Positions 22,305 through 33,580 of a stretch of DNA of 64,000 bases are shown here, piece after piece (the stretch's first letter is position 1; every line of letters begins with the position of its first letter). Under the pieces are notes generated by a model. The model was not told the DNA's origin, made no database searches, and saw nothing but the letters and a program-made list of their open reading frames with translations. The position numbers and the translations under genes are program-made. The stretch comes from Sialis fuliginosa (lineage: Eukaryota > Arthropoda > Insecta > Megaloptera > Sialidae). Where the stretch lies: contig OY540818.1 of assembly GCA_961205875.1 (NCBI GenBank), forward strand, positions 12,622,761 through 12,686,760, in the 5' to 3' direction.

Positions 22305-22904
22305 TAAATATAGGAATATCATGGTTCCATCCATGGCACAGACCTATCATTTTTTGTCGGCCTGTGTTATTATTGTCGCCAATTGCTGAATAAATATGTG
22401 GATATTTATATTATTTAATTAATTTTTTGTTACTACTGTTCTTTTAATAATAATCCAAGCAGATACCTAAAATTAAGTCACAATAATAATTTAAACAGAA
22501 TATATTGCCATTTGGCGAGTAAAAAAATCAACGTTATCTGAGTTTTAACTCTAAGAAATGCCATTTGTTCTACTAAGCTGTAGGTTCCGGGTTCAAATCC
22601 CATAAGAAAAATGTCTTTCCTACTTTATAAATTAGATATTAGTAAACGCTAATGGTATAGCCGGGAATAAAATTCAACGTAAAAGTGCATGAATGTTTTA
22701 CATTTCAATATGACATTTTACTTTATTTGTGTTATGTTGTATATGGCAGCGTAACACAAATTGTACAAATATATTAATTAAATATTTGCGAAACTGCAAA
22801 GTTTATTTTTTAATATTACGTGTCATAATTACAGATGGATTAAATAATTAAAATCTTTAACCTGTAAAATGCGTGAGCTGTAAATGGCACGTTAAATTTT
22901 AATA

Positions 22905-23035
22905 TATAAATAAATAAATAAACACTTTATACAGTGGTCCCTCCGAAAGGGATGAAGTAAGTCACAAAATACATAGATAAAATAATACAATATTATTATA
23001 TAAACATAAACGAAAGAAAGTAGAAGAAAAATGTA
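22905..23035 (+). mobile_element. Possible LINE 3' tail
   Basis: AAATAAATAAATAAACACTTTATAC followed by CAGTGGTCCCTCCGAAAGGG resembles the ACACTTTAT-type 3' region of insect Jockey/CR1-like elements. Very short, so only suggestive. Confidence 0.35.
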
Positions 23036-23546
23036 GTTTCTTAGGTTTTTAAAAAAATTATATTTTTCAAAATCCTCATTAAAAAGTATCGTAATCTCAT
23101 AATATATATTTACCTATATTTTTATTATACAAGGTATATTTAAAAATATTTATTTTACCGGAACTGGGAGAAAAACTTCAACTCAAAATTAATAAAATCC
23201 AGTGCAGTTTCTACAAAAAATACTTCAGCATCAAACATGTGCAAAGTTTTTGAACTTTGTTAGTTTATGTTATTCGTACTTTGGTTATAAGATATCTTTG
23301 ATAATAAATTACAGTCAATAAAAGTTTACTTTTGAGTTGGCCCATCACGAATATGGACAAACTTTTTACATAAGGGAATAGTGTCGATATCACAAATGTA
23401 TGTACTCACAAATATTGACATATAGGTTTTTTTTATTGGTACTCAATTTATATTTTTATTCGCTTATATAAAAATGATTTTTTAATTAAAGATTTTTAAA
23501 CATTCGGTACTATTTTCAGTTAACTTTCAGTAGTTACAAATTATAG

Positions 23547-24780
23547 CAGTGGTTCTCAAACGAGGTATCGTAGATGCGTCAAATAACGAAATTTTAAATT
23601 TTACGGTTCTTTATTTAAGGCTCTGTCAAACAGGAAGCGGACTGCCTGCGCGGAGAGTAATCTATTTTCTAATATCAGTGGTTCTTAGCTTTACTAAAAT
23701 TAAATTAAATAAACATAATAAAGTAAACGGTACGTGACACTAGTACGCAAGGCTTAACTCGCACTTGACAAATTTGTATTTAACACCATTCGACGTTGTA
23801 TATTAAAATGTTCGCTAAACTGAATTGTTGACAATCTTCATTGACTTGTAGACGAACATCACTCCAGAATACATTACCATTTTAATTAAACTATGTGTAG
23901 CTTTTATCTACCATTAAACCCTATATAAATAACATTTTTTTAAATAATAATATTTGTAAAACAGTAGCTCGGGTTCACACTAGCAGTATATAAATATACA
24001 CACCAACAATAGCTGCACGGTATTTTAATACTCACTTTATCCTAATTGCCTGTAATGGGTATTAGAGAAGACAGAATAGAGACGGCCACATTCCTCCCCG
24101 GTTTACCCCACACACGTAAACGCACCTCCACCGGTCTACCCCCCCTCCCACAACAAGAAAGTTAGAGCAGATAACTCAGTGATTCTAAAACTGGAGACTG
24201 CAAAGATCTAGTAAGAAATAGAAATTTTATGTCTTTATTTCAACCCTTAAAATTGATATATTAGTTTTAGAAGAATTATTAAGATCTTTTGTTGATTTAA
24301 ATTTAAAAAATATTTTGAAAATTAAGACGCAAGTTAACAAAAACATTGGTGGTAAAATTCAATAATTCTATACAAACGAATCAATATAAACTCCTGAAAT
24401 TCTAGATTCTAACATTTCGACATAGAATTTACTTTTTTCTTTATATTTTGCTGATGACATAGTACCTATTTAATTAATTTATTTAAAATGTTTATTCAAT
24501 CTCAACGAGTGGGTCATCAAATGAAAATTGATACTATTAAATTGTTAATTGTTTTAAATTGGTTAAGGATTTAAAATAAATGTTAACCATATTAACTCCA
24601 TAATTTAATTACAATTATTTTAATGTTTGTGTTATCTATTGTCATTTAACAAAAAAAAATACAAAGTACGCTAGTATGTAAGAAATATATATATTATAAA
24701 ATCACTTTTAACCATTTTTAAAATTGCCAACTTAATTAGATCCTAATTAGCTGGAGGTCCAGAAAGTTTGATAATCACTG
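23547..24780. mobile_element. Possible hAT-like element bounded by CAGTGGTTCTCAAAC-type ends
   Basis: The left end CAGTGGTTCTCAAACGAGG and the right end, on the minus strand, CAGTGATTATCAAACTTTC match in 13 of the first 15 bases, and resemble hAT Charlie-type termini. No 8-bp target duplication is visible (AATTATAG against TGAGATAA), so the two ends may belong to different copies. The interior includes a dispersed repeat (GGTACGTGACACTAGTACGC at 23729, similar to 25744 and 40168) and a C-rich patch at 24.1 kb. No transposase frame. Confidence 0.35.
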
Positions 24781-25499
24781 TGAGATAACCTATTCACCGA
24801 GAGACTCTACATTGTGAGTGCAAATATGTCTCCAAGTAATTCCTCTCCTCATTAATATTATAATAGTTTTGAATCGCAAAAGACGATATAATTCCAGTTG
24901 AAAATTGAGTATGGTGTGTTCGCTGTATAATGGTGAAGTTTGTCCATTATTTAGTAGGGTAAGTGACGTTATGGATAGCCGAATGTGTTATTATTGTTTT
25001 AATTATACCTCAGTTTATTAAACTTTCGGTATTATAAAAATTCTAGCGGTTGACCTGGTCGGAAACGATGGAAGCAATTATTAATATATCTACTTCAAGC
25101 TGTTTCATCATTCAGTAGACGAAATTATTACAATAACATACAGCATTATTAAATACGTTATTTTGAGTTACAATAGATATGTATAATGACAGGTATTATA
25201 AAGAATTTACTCTGAAATAAAAACACATAAATATTTAAACGATTAACTTCTAAAGAGATTGACAGTTGTTATGTTGTCTATATTAATTTAAGTAATTTAC
25301 ATCCCAGACAGACTGAATTCATTAACAATATAATAAAATTCGGTACCCTGCAAAAATATGTAAGTTTGTTCTGCTTTCAAATAAATTATTTATTAAATTG
25401 GACAAAATAAATTTTGAAACAAAAACATTCGAAAACTCTATCTATCTGCATATTAAAATATATCAAAATACATGGAAAATATCTATTTTATTACATTGT

Positions 25500-25800
25500 G
25501 TCTGTTACACTCTCCTAACTACTGAATCGTATGATCTAGAAAATTAAGATTTGGCATAATTATAGTAAATGGCGAACCAAAGTTATAAAAATAAAATCTT
25601 ACGTTTTTGACACTTTTTAAAAGTGGGAAATTGGCTATCAATTTTTTTTTGTATTCAATCCCAGCGAGAAGAGTATCAAATGAAAACTGATAAATATGAA
25701 AATGTTATTATAAAACGAATTTTCAAAAAAAAAATTATAACAATATTAAGGTAACGGGACACTGATACGCGATATTCGAATTGCAATTGACAAAAAATTT
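25500..25800 (+). mobile_element. Dispersed repeat B fragment
   Basis: Contains TCAATCCCAGCGAGAAGAG, then ATCAAATGAAAACTGATA (matching TCAATCTCAACGAGTGGGTC and ATCAAATGAAAATTGATA at 24.5 kb) and GGTAACGGGACACTGATACG (matching GGTACGGGACACTAAAACG at 40.17 kb and GGTACGTGACACTAGTACGC at 23.73 kb). Probably the 3' region of a non-LTR element; no coding capacity. Confidence 0.5.
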
Positions 25801-26094
25801 TATAAGCTGTTTATTTTATTTTTATTTGCATTTTAATACAACTTATAGCTTTTTACATAAAAACTTCTTTCTATAGTGCTAATATTATAATAAAAATTTG
25901 TAATTTAGGGCTTATAGAGCTATGTATATTTTTAATAGAGATTTTTTTAACATTAATATTACTTATATAATTTATTTTTAACATAAACTCACATGAATAA
26001 GAAGATATAGTTTATATCCAAGAAATAATTTTACTAATATAAATATCGCCGATTAAATATTAAAAATCTTGTTACAATTTTTCTGATAAGAAAG

Positions 26095-26359
26095 AGGTTT
26101 CCAGTATTGCCAACACAGAAGCACCATCTCACGGCCTTGTCCGATTAAAATAGCGTAAGACAACGGATGAGCTGAGATCTGGCAGCCCGCCGTTGTTTTA
26201 GCACTCTAATCCTATTTCCATCGAACTGCAGTCAGCTAACAGACCTACACCCCACCACACCGTGTTACTTACCGCCCACTATTCACAGCCTGACTGTCAG
26301 TCCGTTCTTGTAGCAGCCAACCCTGATATCGCGTACCAGGAACGGATTTTGTTCTAAAG
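26095..26359 (+). promoter_or_regulatory. GC-rich unique island, candidate TATA-less promoter with short first exon
   Basis: The island is much less AT-rich than its flanks and not repeated. TGTCAGTC at 26295-26302 contains a TCAGTC initiator (A at 26299), and 60 bp further CTAAAG is followed by GTACGA at 26360, a plausible 5' splice site. There is no TATA box at -30 and no convincing DPE. An Inr-like hexamer plus a weak donor is expected by chance fairly often, so this is a candidate only. Confidence 0.22.
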
Positions 26360-26450
26360 GTACGATTTTATATAAAATAATTGAGTTAAGTTAAGTTAAA
26401 GAGAAAAATAAATAGTAGAACTGTTTTACTCAGATTTAAATGTATTTATA

Positions 26451-26637
26451 AGGTATTGGTACCAGTAATGGCTATTTTTTAATTAAATGTACTGAATTAG
26501 AAATATTTGTTTATATTTGATTACTACTATTTTTGAATATTAATTTAACTGTCTTACAGCGTTATTTGATGACAATCGGCCAATAGATGTCAAAATGGTG
26601 GACATTTAAACTAATTATTAGTATAATTTATTTATTA
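26451..26637 (-). mobile_element. M-family element, copy 3, truncated
   Basis: Starts AGGTATTGGTACCAGTAATG after TA. Body matches copies 1 and 6 (AATTAAATGTACTGAATTAG, TGTCTTACAGCGTTATTTGA, CAAAATGGTGGACATTTAAA). The match stops at 26637, where an ACTAGCGCACTGGCCCGG fragment begins; the missing half is not found beyond the minisatellite. Confidence 0.85.
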
Positions 26638-26727
26638 ACTAGCGCACTGGCCCGGTGTTACCCGGGGATATTAATTTAATTAAACATAAAGTAATTATGC
26701 CCACCCGACATTTATATATATATAGAT
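26638..26727 (+). mobile_element. Short LINE/SINE-like fragment
   Basis: ACTAGCGCACTGGCCCGGTG with TTACCCGGGGATATTAA and an ATATATATATAGATATG end. Similar to the ACTAACGCATTAGACCCGG fragment at 62.3 kb. It joins the truncated M copy directly to the minisatellite. Confidence 0.5.
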
Positions 26728-27485
26728 ATGTCAGCTTGGCGCGATCGAGGAGACTCCAGTTTTTTTTTAAATATAGCTTACACCATTATTTTTAAGACTA
26801 TCTAATGCCTGAAGACCTTCGCATGTACCTTCGGCTATTATTAAGAAATTTAAATTGAATATTTAACAAATAAGTTTTATAGTTAATATGTCAGCTTGGC
26901 GCGATCGAGGAGACTCCAGTTTTTTTTTTAAATATAGCTTACACCATTATCTTTAAGACTATCTAATGCCCGAAGACCTTCGCATGTGCCTTCGGCTATT
27001 ATTAAGAAATTTAAATTGAAAATTTAACAAATAAGTTGAATAGTTAATATGTCAGCTTGATGCGATCGAGAAGACTCCAGTTTTTTTTTTAAATATAGCT
27101 TACACCATTATCTTTAAGACTATCTAATGCCCGAAGACCTTCGCATGTGCCTTCGGCTATTATTAAGAAATTTAAATTGAAAATTTAACAAATAAGTTGA
27201 ATAGTTAATATGTCAGCATGACGCGATCGAGGAGACTCCAGTTTTTTTTTTTTAATATAGCTTACACTATTATCGTTAAGACTATCTAATGCCCAAAGAC
27301 CTTCGCATGTGCCTTCGGCTATTATTAAGAAATTTAAATTAAAAAGTTAACAAATAAGTTGAACAGTTAATATGTCAGCTTGGTGCGATCGAGGAGACTC
27401 CAGTTTGTTTTTAAAATATAGCTTACACCATTATCTTTAAGACTATCTAATGCCCGAAGACCTTCGGATGTGCCTTCTGCTGCTT
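26728..27485. repeat. 161-bp minisatellite, four complete units and a partial fifth
   Basis: Units begin ATGTCAGCTTGGCGCGATCG at 26728, 26888, 27049, 27210 and 27372 (periods 160, 161, 161, 162). Each has two GC-rich conserved cores (GTCAGC...GATCGAGGAGACTCCAG and CCCGAAGACCTTCGCATGTG with CCTTCGGCTATTA) separated by AT-rich DNA; the second core can form a CCGAAG/CTTCGG stem. The units differ by scattered substitutions and T-run length, and the last unit stops after TGCCTTCTGCTGC. Not coding. Confidence 0.93.
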
Positions 27486-28040
27486 ATATTTTTAACTATC
27501 CTTAGTTTAGCATATCATCGAGTTTTAAATTTCAAATATTCCACATTTACTTGATTTTCTTTCTATAACACCAACGCTATTAAATGCTTTATATGATAAA
27601 ACTATGAATAGTTTCTTTTGTTTCCTAGTTCATCAAATGTTGAAACCAACTATTCTACATATCCAGTACTACAAAATATTTTTATTTACATTAAAATAAA
27701 TGACAAATATCATATAAAAGAACGCACTAAATATTCACAAGAAAGTTAAATGTAATAATGCAAACATAAACTTCCTGGAAGACACTGAGAAGACGACGAA
27801 AAAGTAGAGAGAGAGGGTAATATATAGTCTAATCGAAATAAAACGTCACGAGACACCACTGCCCATTCTTCTTGTTCCCTTCTTAGTGCCGTCACTAAAC
27901 CAGCCCACTTTACGTCATCCTCATCCCACATCCCACTACTTATCCATGCCACCTCTTATCTTGGTATCTTCCGCCAGTCGTGTCTTTTGTTCTTAATATT
28001 CACAGAAATTAATCAAATCAAGAACATCAGATACCTTGTG
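27486..28040. other. Non-coding unique stretch
   Basis: AT-rich, then slightly GC-richer at 27.78-27.96 kb. A 68-codon minus-strand frame (27952-27746) has no recognised domain. Nothing else seen. Confidence 0.45.
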
Positions 28041-28314
28041 AAATTTCAGGGCTCTGTGGTGATTTATTGATGTGTCTGGGATTCTGGGTGTAAAAACATA
28101 TAAGTGTACTGAATATTACACTGTGAGATGACAATTAACTTTAATTTTAAATGTTTGGAATGCGGCAATACCCAATTTATATTATGGCACATAAATTTCA
28201 GGGCTCTGTGGTGATTTATTTATGTGTCTGGGATTCTGGGTGTAAAAATATGTCCGTATACTGAAAACTACACTGCAAAATGACAATTAACTTTAATTTT
28301 GAATGTTTGGAAGT
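28041..28314 (+). repeat. Tandem duplication, 152-bp period
   Basis: AAATTTCAGGGCTCTGTGGT...TGTGTCTGGGATTCTGGGTG occurs at 28041-28160 and again at 28193-28314, ending both times in AACTTTAATTTTNAATGTTTGG. The second unit runs straight into an M-family copy lacking its outermost end. Confidence 0.88.
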
Positions 28315-28635
28315 TAAGGCCGCTATAAGAGCAAAGTTTATTGTTTTTATGATTGACGGGTTTCTTTTTTTGTAATTCTCATGAACTCATGTTACTAATA
28401 AAACAAGTAACTCTTTATTTAATCAATTTAATTACCAAAATCCGCAAATATAGTTCGTTTTTTTAATTATAGCCTTTTATTTTGTTTATGTTTTTTTTCC
28501 AGTAATGGATAAAGTAAAACCAGTAATGAGCACGCAGTGATGGATACTTGCTAACGATTACAAAAATTTGTATTCACTACATTTAATATAAAAAAGGCAT
28601 CACTGGGGTCATATCCAAGACTGGTGCCAGTACCT
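28312..28635 (+). mobile_element. M-family element, copy 4, internally deleted
   Basis: Begins at AGTTAAGGCCGCTATAAGAG (the first ~15 bp of the terminal repeat are missing) and ends CAAGACTGGTGCCAGTACCT followed by TA at 28636-28637. The middle (from the AATCGTCAAA region to TTAATATTTAGAAATG of the full copies) is replaced by a short AT-rich joint, giving 324 bp instead of about 475. Confidence 0.85.
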
Positions 28636-28639
28636 TATA

Positions 28640-29279
28640 AACCTACTCCAATAAAAAGCAATATAGTATTTTTTAAAATCTCTATACTTTATATTATGTT
28701 CGATTCGCCTCTGAAACAACAATAATAGCCTTAACACGCTCCTGAACAACCAAAACTCACAAAGCATTACAGAAATAAACAATCGCATAACATTTAAATT
28801 AATAAAATCGCAGTTTACGAAAACATTGGCGAAAACACGAAATCGCAGTAAGCGGCGACCCACGGAATGATTTCTGGTGCTTACCGCTAGAGGCCAGCAG
28901 AATCACCAACAAAGACGACAGCAGCGCTACACAGCGACGTCCCATACAAACTACGGCCGTTAGTGCTATAATATTATGCAAAATGTATATCTACTTCACA
29001 CCGAGCTACAGCTACTGCTAGCTAGTCTTTTGTCTGGGGACCAACGATGTGGTTTAGCAAATCTGAGTAGATTGGAATTAAGTTTAAGTACATTTTTAAC
29101 GATGCCGGAAATTTGCAATTCCGGATTTTTGAAATGATGTTAAATTATTACTTATTATTCCATACCTTAAATATAAAACGTAGTCACTTTACAGTATTAT
29201 TACTATTGACAAAATTAAGAATTTATATTTAGTTGTAGGCACTTGTAGGTACTCAAAAAATATCAAAGACATAAAAAAA
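28640..29279. other. Non-coding; moderately GC-rich at 28.7-29.1 kb
   Basis: Two overlapping minus-strand frames (84 and 60 codons) cover 28.6-28.98 kb; the second starts MHNIIALTAVVCMGRRC and has a hydrophobic run, but there is no supporting gene structure. Otherwise unremarkable. Confidence 0.35.
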
Positions 29280-29600
29280 TATGTAAACAGTTAGATAAAC
29301 CTCGTCAAATCAAAACTTAAACCAGTCTTGACATATTCTCGTTCCTGTTTTATCTCGTACATATGACCAAGATCAAAAAAAGTCTTAGCCTCGTGTAAAT
29401 TTTATATTTTTACATAAAAAATCATTTTTACACATTAAACCATTTTTTTTAAATTTTTAATATGATAAATTAAAAAAAAAAACACCTAGAACCATGTTGA
29501 CAATCTTTTAAACCCAAGAGTCTCAACAAGACGGTCTCGTTAAAATCCAAGCTGTCTCGTTTCGGTCTCGAGTACATAATAAACGTTCATCTCGGCGAAT
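29280..29600 (+). repeat. Dispersed TCTCGTCTCGG repeat D, copy 1
   Basis: Contains CCTCGTCAAATCAAAACTTA, AACCAGTCTTGACATATTCT and GTCTCGTTTCGGTCTCGAGT. The combination (TCGTCAAAATTTAAACCAGTCT plus repeated GTCTCG) recurs at 39.77-39.9 and 40.25-40.33 kb. Diverged; class unknown. Confidence 0.5.
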
Positions 29601-30283
29601 CTCCAAATCTGAGTTTTCTATTTGATGATCCAACGCAATGGAAAACATCCCATACCGATAAAATAAACTGTATAATATAAAAAGAAACATAACTGCATTT
29701 TTGTATTTATTGAGTATCTAATGAGTATCCTGTTGAAAAATTGAGATAGAATTCGATAAAAAATAACATAATTTTCCGTTTTATAGTAAAAACTGTGCTG
29801 TCCTGATGCCAACATGACTAACTCAATTTTCCACTTTCTCTTATATCTCTCCGGACCTCTTTTAGCTGGAATGTAGAGGCTTAACATAAGATTTTCCGAG
29901 CAGTACAACTTTCATTCAAGTAGTCGCTTCGAGAAGTTAAGTGGTGATGCCTTGTTCATTTACTAATTTTGACACCTGGCAATCGATTGTGTATTTCTCA
30001 CGTAATTCAGATCAGTTTACTCACTTCACAAGAGTTTCATCTCATGTCAGCCAGATAACCATGCGTCTTTCTCTAATGTAAATAGAGAGGGACGGAGAAG
30101 ACACAAGGGGCAATACCCTTTTGGTAGACAGGCAAATTGCAAAATGTACATTACATATTATTTGATGAAAACTAAGTAAATATAATATTTTTCATTTGAA
30201 AACGTTTAAATTTATTTGGAAATTATAATTGACTGTGTTATGCACTAATGTATATAATATTATATGTAAAATATGGCCATATA

Positions 30284-30714
30284 AGGTACTGGCACCAGTT
30301 ATGACCGCTATAAAAGCAAGGTTTACGTTTTTGTGATTGACGTACTTCTTTTTTATAATTCTCATGAACTCATATTACTAATAAAACAAAAAGTCCGCAA
30401 ACATAGTTGACTTTTTAAATTATAGCCTTTTATTTTGTTTATATTTTTCTCCAGTAAAGGATAAAGTAAAACCAGTAATGAGCACGCAGTGATAGACACT
30501 TGCTAATGATTACAAAATGATAAGTACTACAACACAAAAAATATAAAAGAAAGAATCGTCAAATTTGAAACAATGGAAAGCAGTTGCTATAATAATATAC
30601 TAATTAATAAATAAATTATACCAATATTTAGTTTAAATCTCCACCATTTTGACACCTATTGACCGATTATCATCAACATTACTGAGGTCATATCCAAGAC
30701 TGGTGCCAGTACCT
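30284..30714 (+). mobile_element. M-family element, copy 5, both terminal repeats and TA flanks intact
   Basis: AGGTACTGGCACCAGTTATG at the left and CAAGACTGGTGCCAGTACCT at the right, flanked by TA at 30282-30283 and 30715-30716. Length 431 bp; relative to the full form it lacks about 30 bp after AAAACAA and a segment before CATTACTGAGGTCATATCC. No open frame. The best-preserved pair of ends with TA flanks, and the basis for the Tc1/mariner-like TA target assignment. Confidence 0.92.
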
Positions 30715-30719
30715 TACTT

Positions 30720-31435
30720 TATTTTGAATGAAACTGCATTAATATACATAAATTACATAAGTAATAACTACAATATATAGTGGTAAGAAATCGAAAGGGA
30801 AAATATAGATTTTTTGGGAAGTTTGTACATTTTAAGAGTACATATACGTAAAGAGAGGTTTCACTGAACATTACACTAAAAAAACTCTGATTAGTTACTT
30901 AAAAGGAAGATTTTCAAGAAAGAAAAAATCAATTAAAAAATTTTAAAACTATGAATCCGTAGAACTTTGTTCTTATACATTTCGTTTAGTGGAATGAATC
31001 ACTCTATTTTGTAAACGTTGTATCTACTTCACAAAGCGATATCTCTGGTACAATATGAACACTGTCATTCTACGCCACTACGTTTAAACACTGTTGGTGG
31101 AATGCGAGACTACGCTTAAAGGAATTTGTCGATACAATCCTCAGCAGTTGTTTGTCGGCCACAAACACTCACATTCTAATGCATTTATACGCATCCCCTA
31201 TGGACCGAGTCCCTTGTGTGCAGATAACTGTCTATGTGTTATAGGTTAAATATATTTAAATCATGTGTACATGTTATGATAGTGGTGTTTGCATGGGTTT
31301 TAATGATAAGATTCGTTTTCTTTGTCCTAGATTTCTTAGGGCTGTATTCTGCAGTTTTATCGGAGTTGGATGAGCTTAGCTATAAAATTTTTTTTCAAGT
31401 GCGTGTAGAACCTCACTGTATCGTACCAAAGTATA
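30720..31435. other. Non-coding; GC-richer unique patch at 31.03-31.23 kb
   Basis: CACTGTCATTCTACGCCACT and CAGTTGTTTGTCGGCCACAA lie in a patch without repeat similarity. The 71-codon plus-strand frame at 31234-31449 is hydrophobic, AT-driven and unrecognised. Confidence 0.4.
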
Positions 31436-31720
31436 TAAAGACAAGGTAGTCTCAATAGCTCCTTGACCAATCAGCGTTTGCGCAGGAATTACGTCACCCA
31501 GGGTATATATTCAAATGTTATAAATGTAAAAATAGATTTTTAGAACACAATAATTCCTTTATTAACGATAAGATAGTTAAGTACCCACACTTTAATAAAC
31601 TAATGAGTGTATTCGACCAAGGAGTGCAAAGGTGTTTTGTAGGGGTATGAAAAGGGCGAAACACTGTTTTTAAGCGAATAACTTCAAAATGACAACTGCA
31701 CTCATCGGGTTCTTTTAAAG
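31436..31720. mobile_element. Two-block dispersed repeat, rearranged (Y inverted, then X)
   Basis: 31436-31571 is the reverse complement of block Y at 3152-3285 (AAGACAAGGTAGTCTCAATA, CTTGACCAATCAGCGTTTGC, ACACAATAATTCCTTTATTA). 31610-31720 is a direct copy of block X (GACCAAGGAGTGCAAAGG, CAACTGCACTCATCGG). The 119-codon minus-strand frame over this region derives from repeat DNA and is not a gene. Confidence 0.65.
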
Positions 31721-32169
31721 AGTAGGTACCATAATATATGATAGAACACGAAACTGGTAAAAAAATCAAATTTTGTTCTTGGATATGGCCAGAAAATTTG
31801 CTTGAAAAAGATAATTTGGTCCTTTTAGACCAATAATTTATTTTCAAAATATTCATTCCTGTAATTAAATAATTCATTTTGACAAGTAAGTTGTAGGTAA
31901 TGAAATACTTAAAAAAAATTAGTATACCTACTTAATTTAGGTATTTAATAACGTTTTTGTATTTTATATTTATTTTTCTGTTAGATAATTCATAAAAAAA
32001 ACATATTAGTTAGTTACTTTAGTCTTTGAATTACTCAATTTATCAAATTAACCGAAACTATTTCCCTCAACATTTAGCATCATTTTCATTATTCAATCAA
32101 GCCTGCACCGCTATCAATAAAATCGAAACTCTATTTTATGACTGTTTTTAAAATACCAAAAAAATGTAT

Positions 32170-32590
32170 GCAGTTGCAATTACAGTTTATAGTTTGGCGT
32201 GCCGCCGACAGATGTGTCTGGCGTGCCACTGCACGGTCATTGGCTGCGGTCGAGCACAGCACACGGGATCGGGGGTGCGAGGGTTAATAAAGAGCGCTGC
32301 ATGGTGCTGACATCTAGTGGCCGGCCCACTGATTTATACATCATCTGGCTATGAGACATAGTTTAACTGTTTGCATTTATAGTTTTGATAATATTTTCAA
32401 ATGATTGAATTTCGTTTATGCTTATTTGGTGAGGTTGAATAGTCTTGCTGATAACTTGTGTTAAGAAATTCGAAAATATGTTAATACTAAAAAAATTTGC
32501 CACGATTAACCGGGCTTCAGGGTGTAAACTTTTTATCCTGGTAATGCTATTTTCACTAAATTTGTCGCCCCCGGCAAGATCCAACTATGC
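32170..32590. other. GC-rich patch, possibly old transposon sequence
   Basis: GGCGTGCC occurs twice (about 32206 and 32231), followed by ACATCTAGTGGCCGGCCC and, further on, CCGGGCTTCAGGGTGTAAAC and TTTGTCGCCCCCGGCAAG. The last two phrases read like transposon termini, but no partner ends were found. A 73-codon minus-strand frame (32584-32363) lies across it without recognisable domains. Confidence 0.3.
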
Positions 32591-33138
32591 CTCTATTAAA
32601 AACGAATAATTACTAACTAAAAATATTTATATTTAGGTAGGTAGGTATATGTTCTTTTGTATAAAAAATAAATATTTTCAATTATTATTTTTATAACATG
32701 TTCTGTCTACTTTGATTATCGATTTTACTATATAGGTGCGTAAATATCACCATAGCTACTCTAATCCCACAATGCTTTTTTTATCATTTCAGTCGTAGCC
32801 ATAAAATACACAAGGGAAGTATATATAATGTATACATTCTCTTTAATATATATTTTAATATATACATAAATATATAAAATATACTGTAGAAATCCAACTT
32901 TTTAAGGGATGTGGAGGAGGTAACATGTACTTACCCTTAATTCAACAAAAAATATCTATTTGAGGGTTACATACTTCAAGCGCTGGTGAAAATGATTACT
33001 TTTAAGATTGTACTTTATAGTTAGAAACAAGACAAAATATAAATTACACATTATTCATTAGTCATTTAAAAGTAAGAAAAAAATTATTTACAATTTTTTT
33101 ATCATAAATTATATGTGTCAATTGAGATTCTTTAGACC

Positions 33139-33240
33139 AGTCCTTCTTAAACTTTTTGCTTTTTGCTTTTTGCTCCCCTGCAACTCAAATTGATAACCCA
33201 CGGCCCCCCTAATTTTTTTTTGGAACCCAAGTTGATTAAA
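33139..33240 (+). mobile_element. hAT-like terminus with TTTTTGC triplication
   Basis: CAGTCCTTCTTAAACTTTTT followed by three 7-bp TTTTGCT repeats and then CCCACGGCCCCCCTAATTTT. The combination of CAGTSTTTCTYAAACTTTTT with ACGGCCCCC is characteristic of hAT elements. No opposite end assigned. Confidence 0.45.
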
Positions 33241-33580
33241 AAAAATTATTTGTTTAATGTTCACTCCTGTACAACTGTAGTGCTATCTAGCCGTAAAGGA
33301 AGTATTTAGGATTCTCGCCAACAGTTTAAAATTTTTGATTTAAAATAACAGTAAAAATATAATCATTTTAACATTTCAGCATTTTAACAAAATTTCATAT
33401 AATCATAATTTAAGCAAGTATGTAAATCAGTGGCGAGGCATGAAATTTTCAATAAGGGAAGCATATTTTGTCAATCCTCCCCCTCCTATTAACAAAAAAC
33501 TAGTTATGAAACACTTAAAGTTCACGCTTTTACTATTTAAAATAAATTATTATATATTTATATAGTAACTAAATGATTCT

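Noticed and set aside
22500-22620. Possible tRNA gene or tRNA-derived SINE: GGGTTCAAATCCC at about 22586
   Set aside because: The B-box-like sequence is good, but there is no convincing A box, cloverleaf or anticodon arm upstream; at most a degraded SINE.
27746-27952. 68-codon minus-strand frame beginning MAWISSGMWDEDDVKWAGL
   Set aside because: Superficially protein-like start, but no domain, no neighbouring exon signals and a low-complexity serine-rich end.
31518-31877. 119-codon minus-strand open frame, the longest in the window
   Set aside because: Lies over the X/Y dispersed repeat, whose other copy at 3.1 kb does not preserve the frame.
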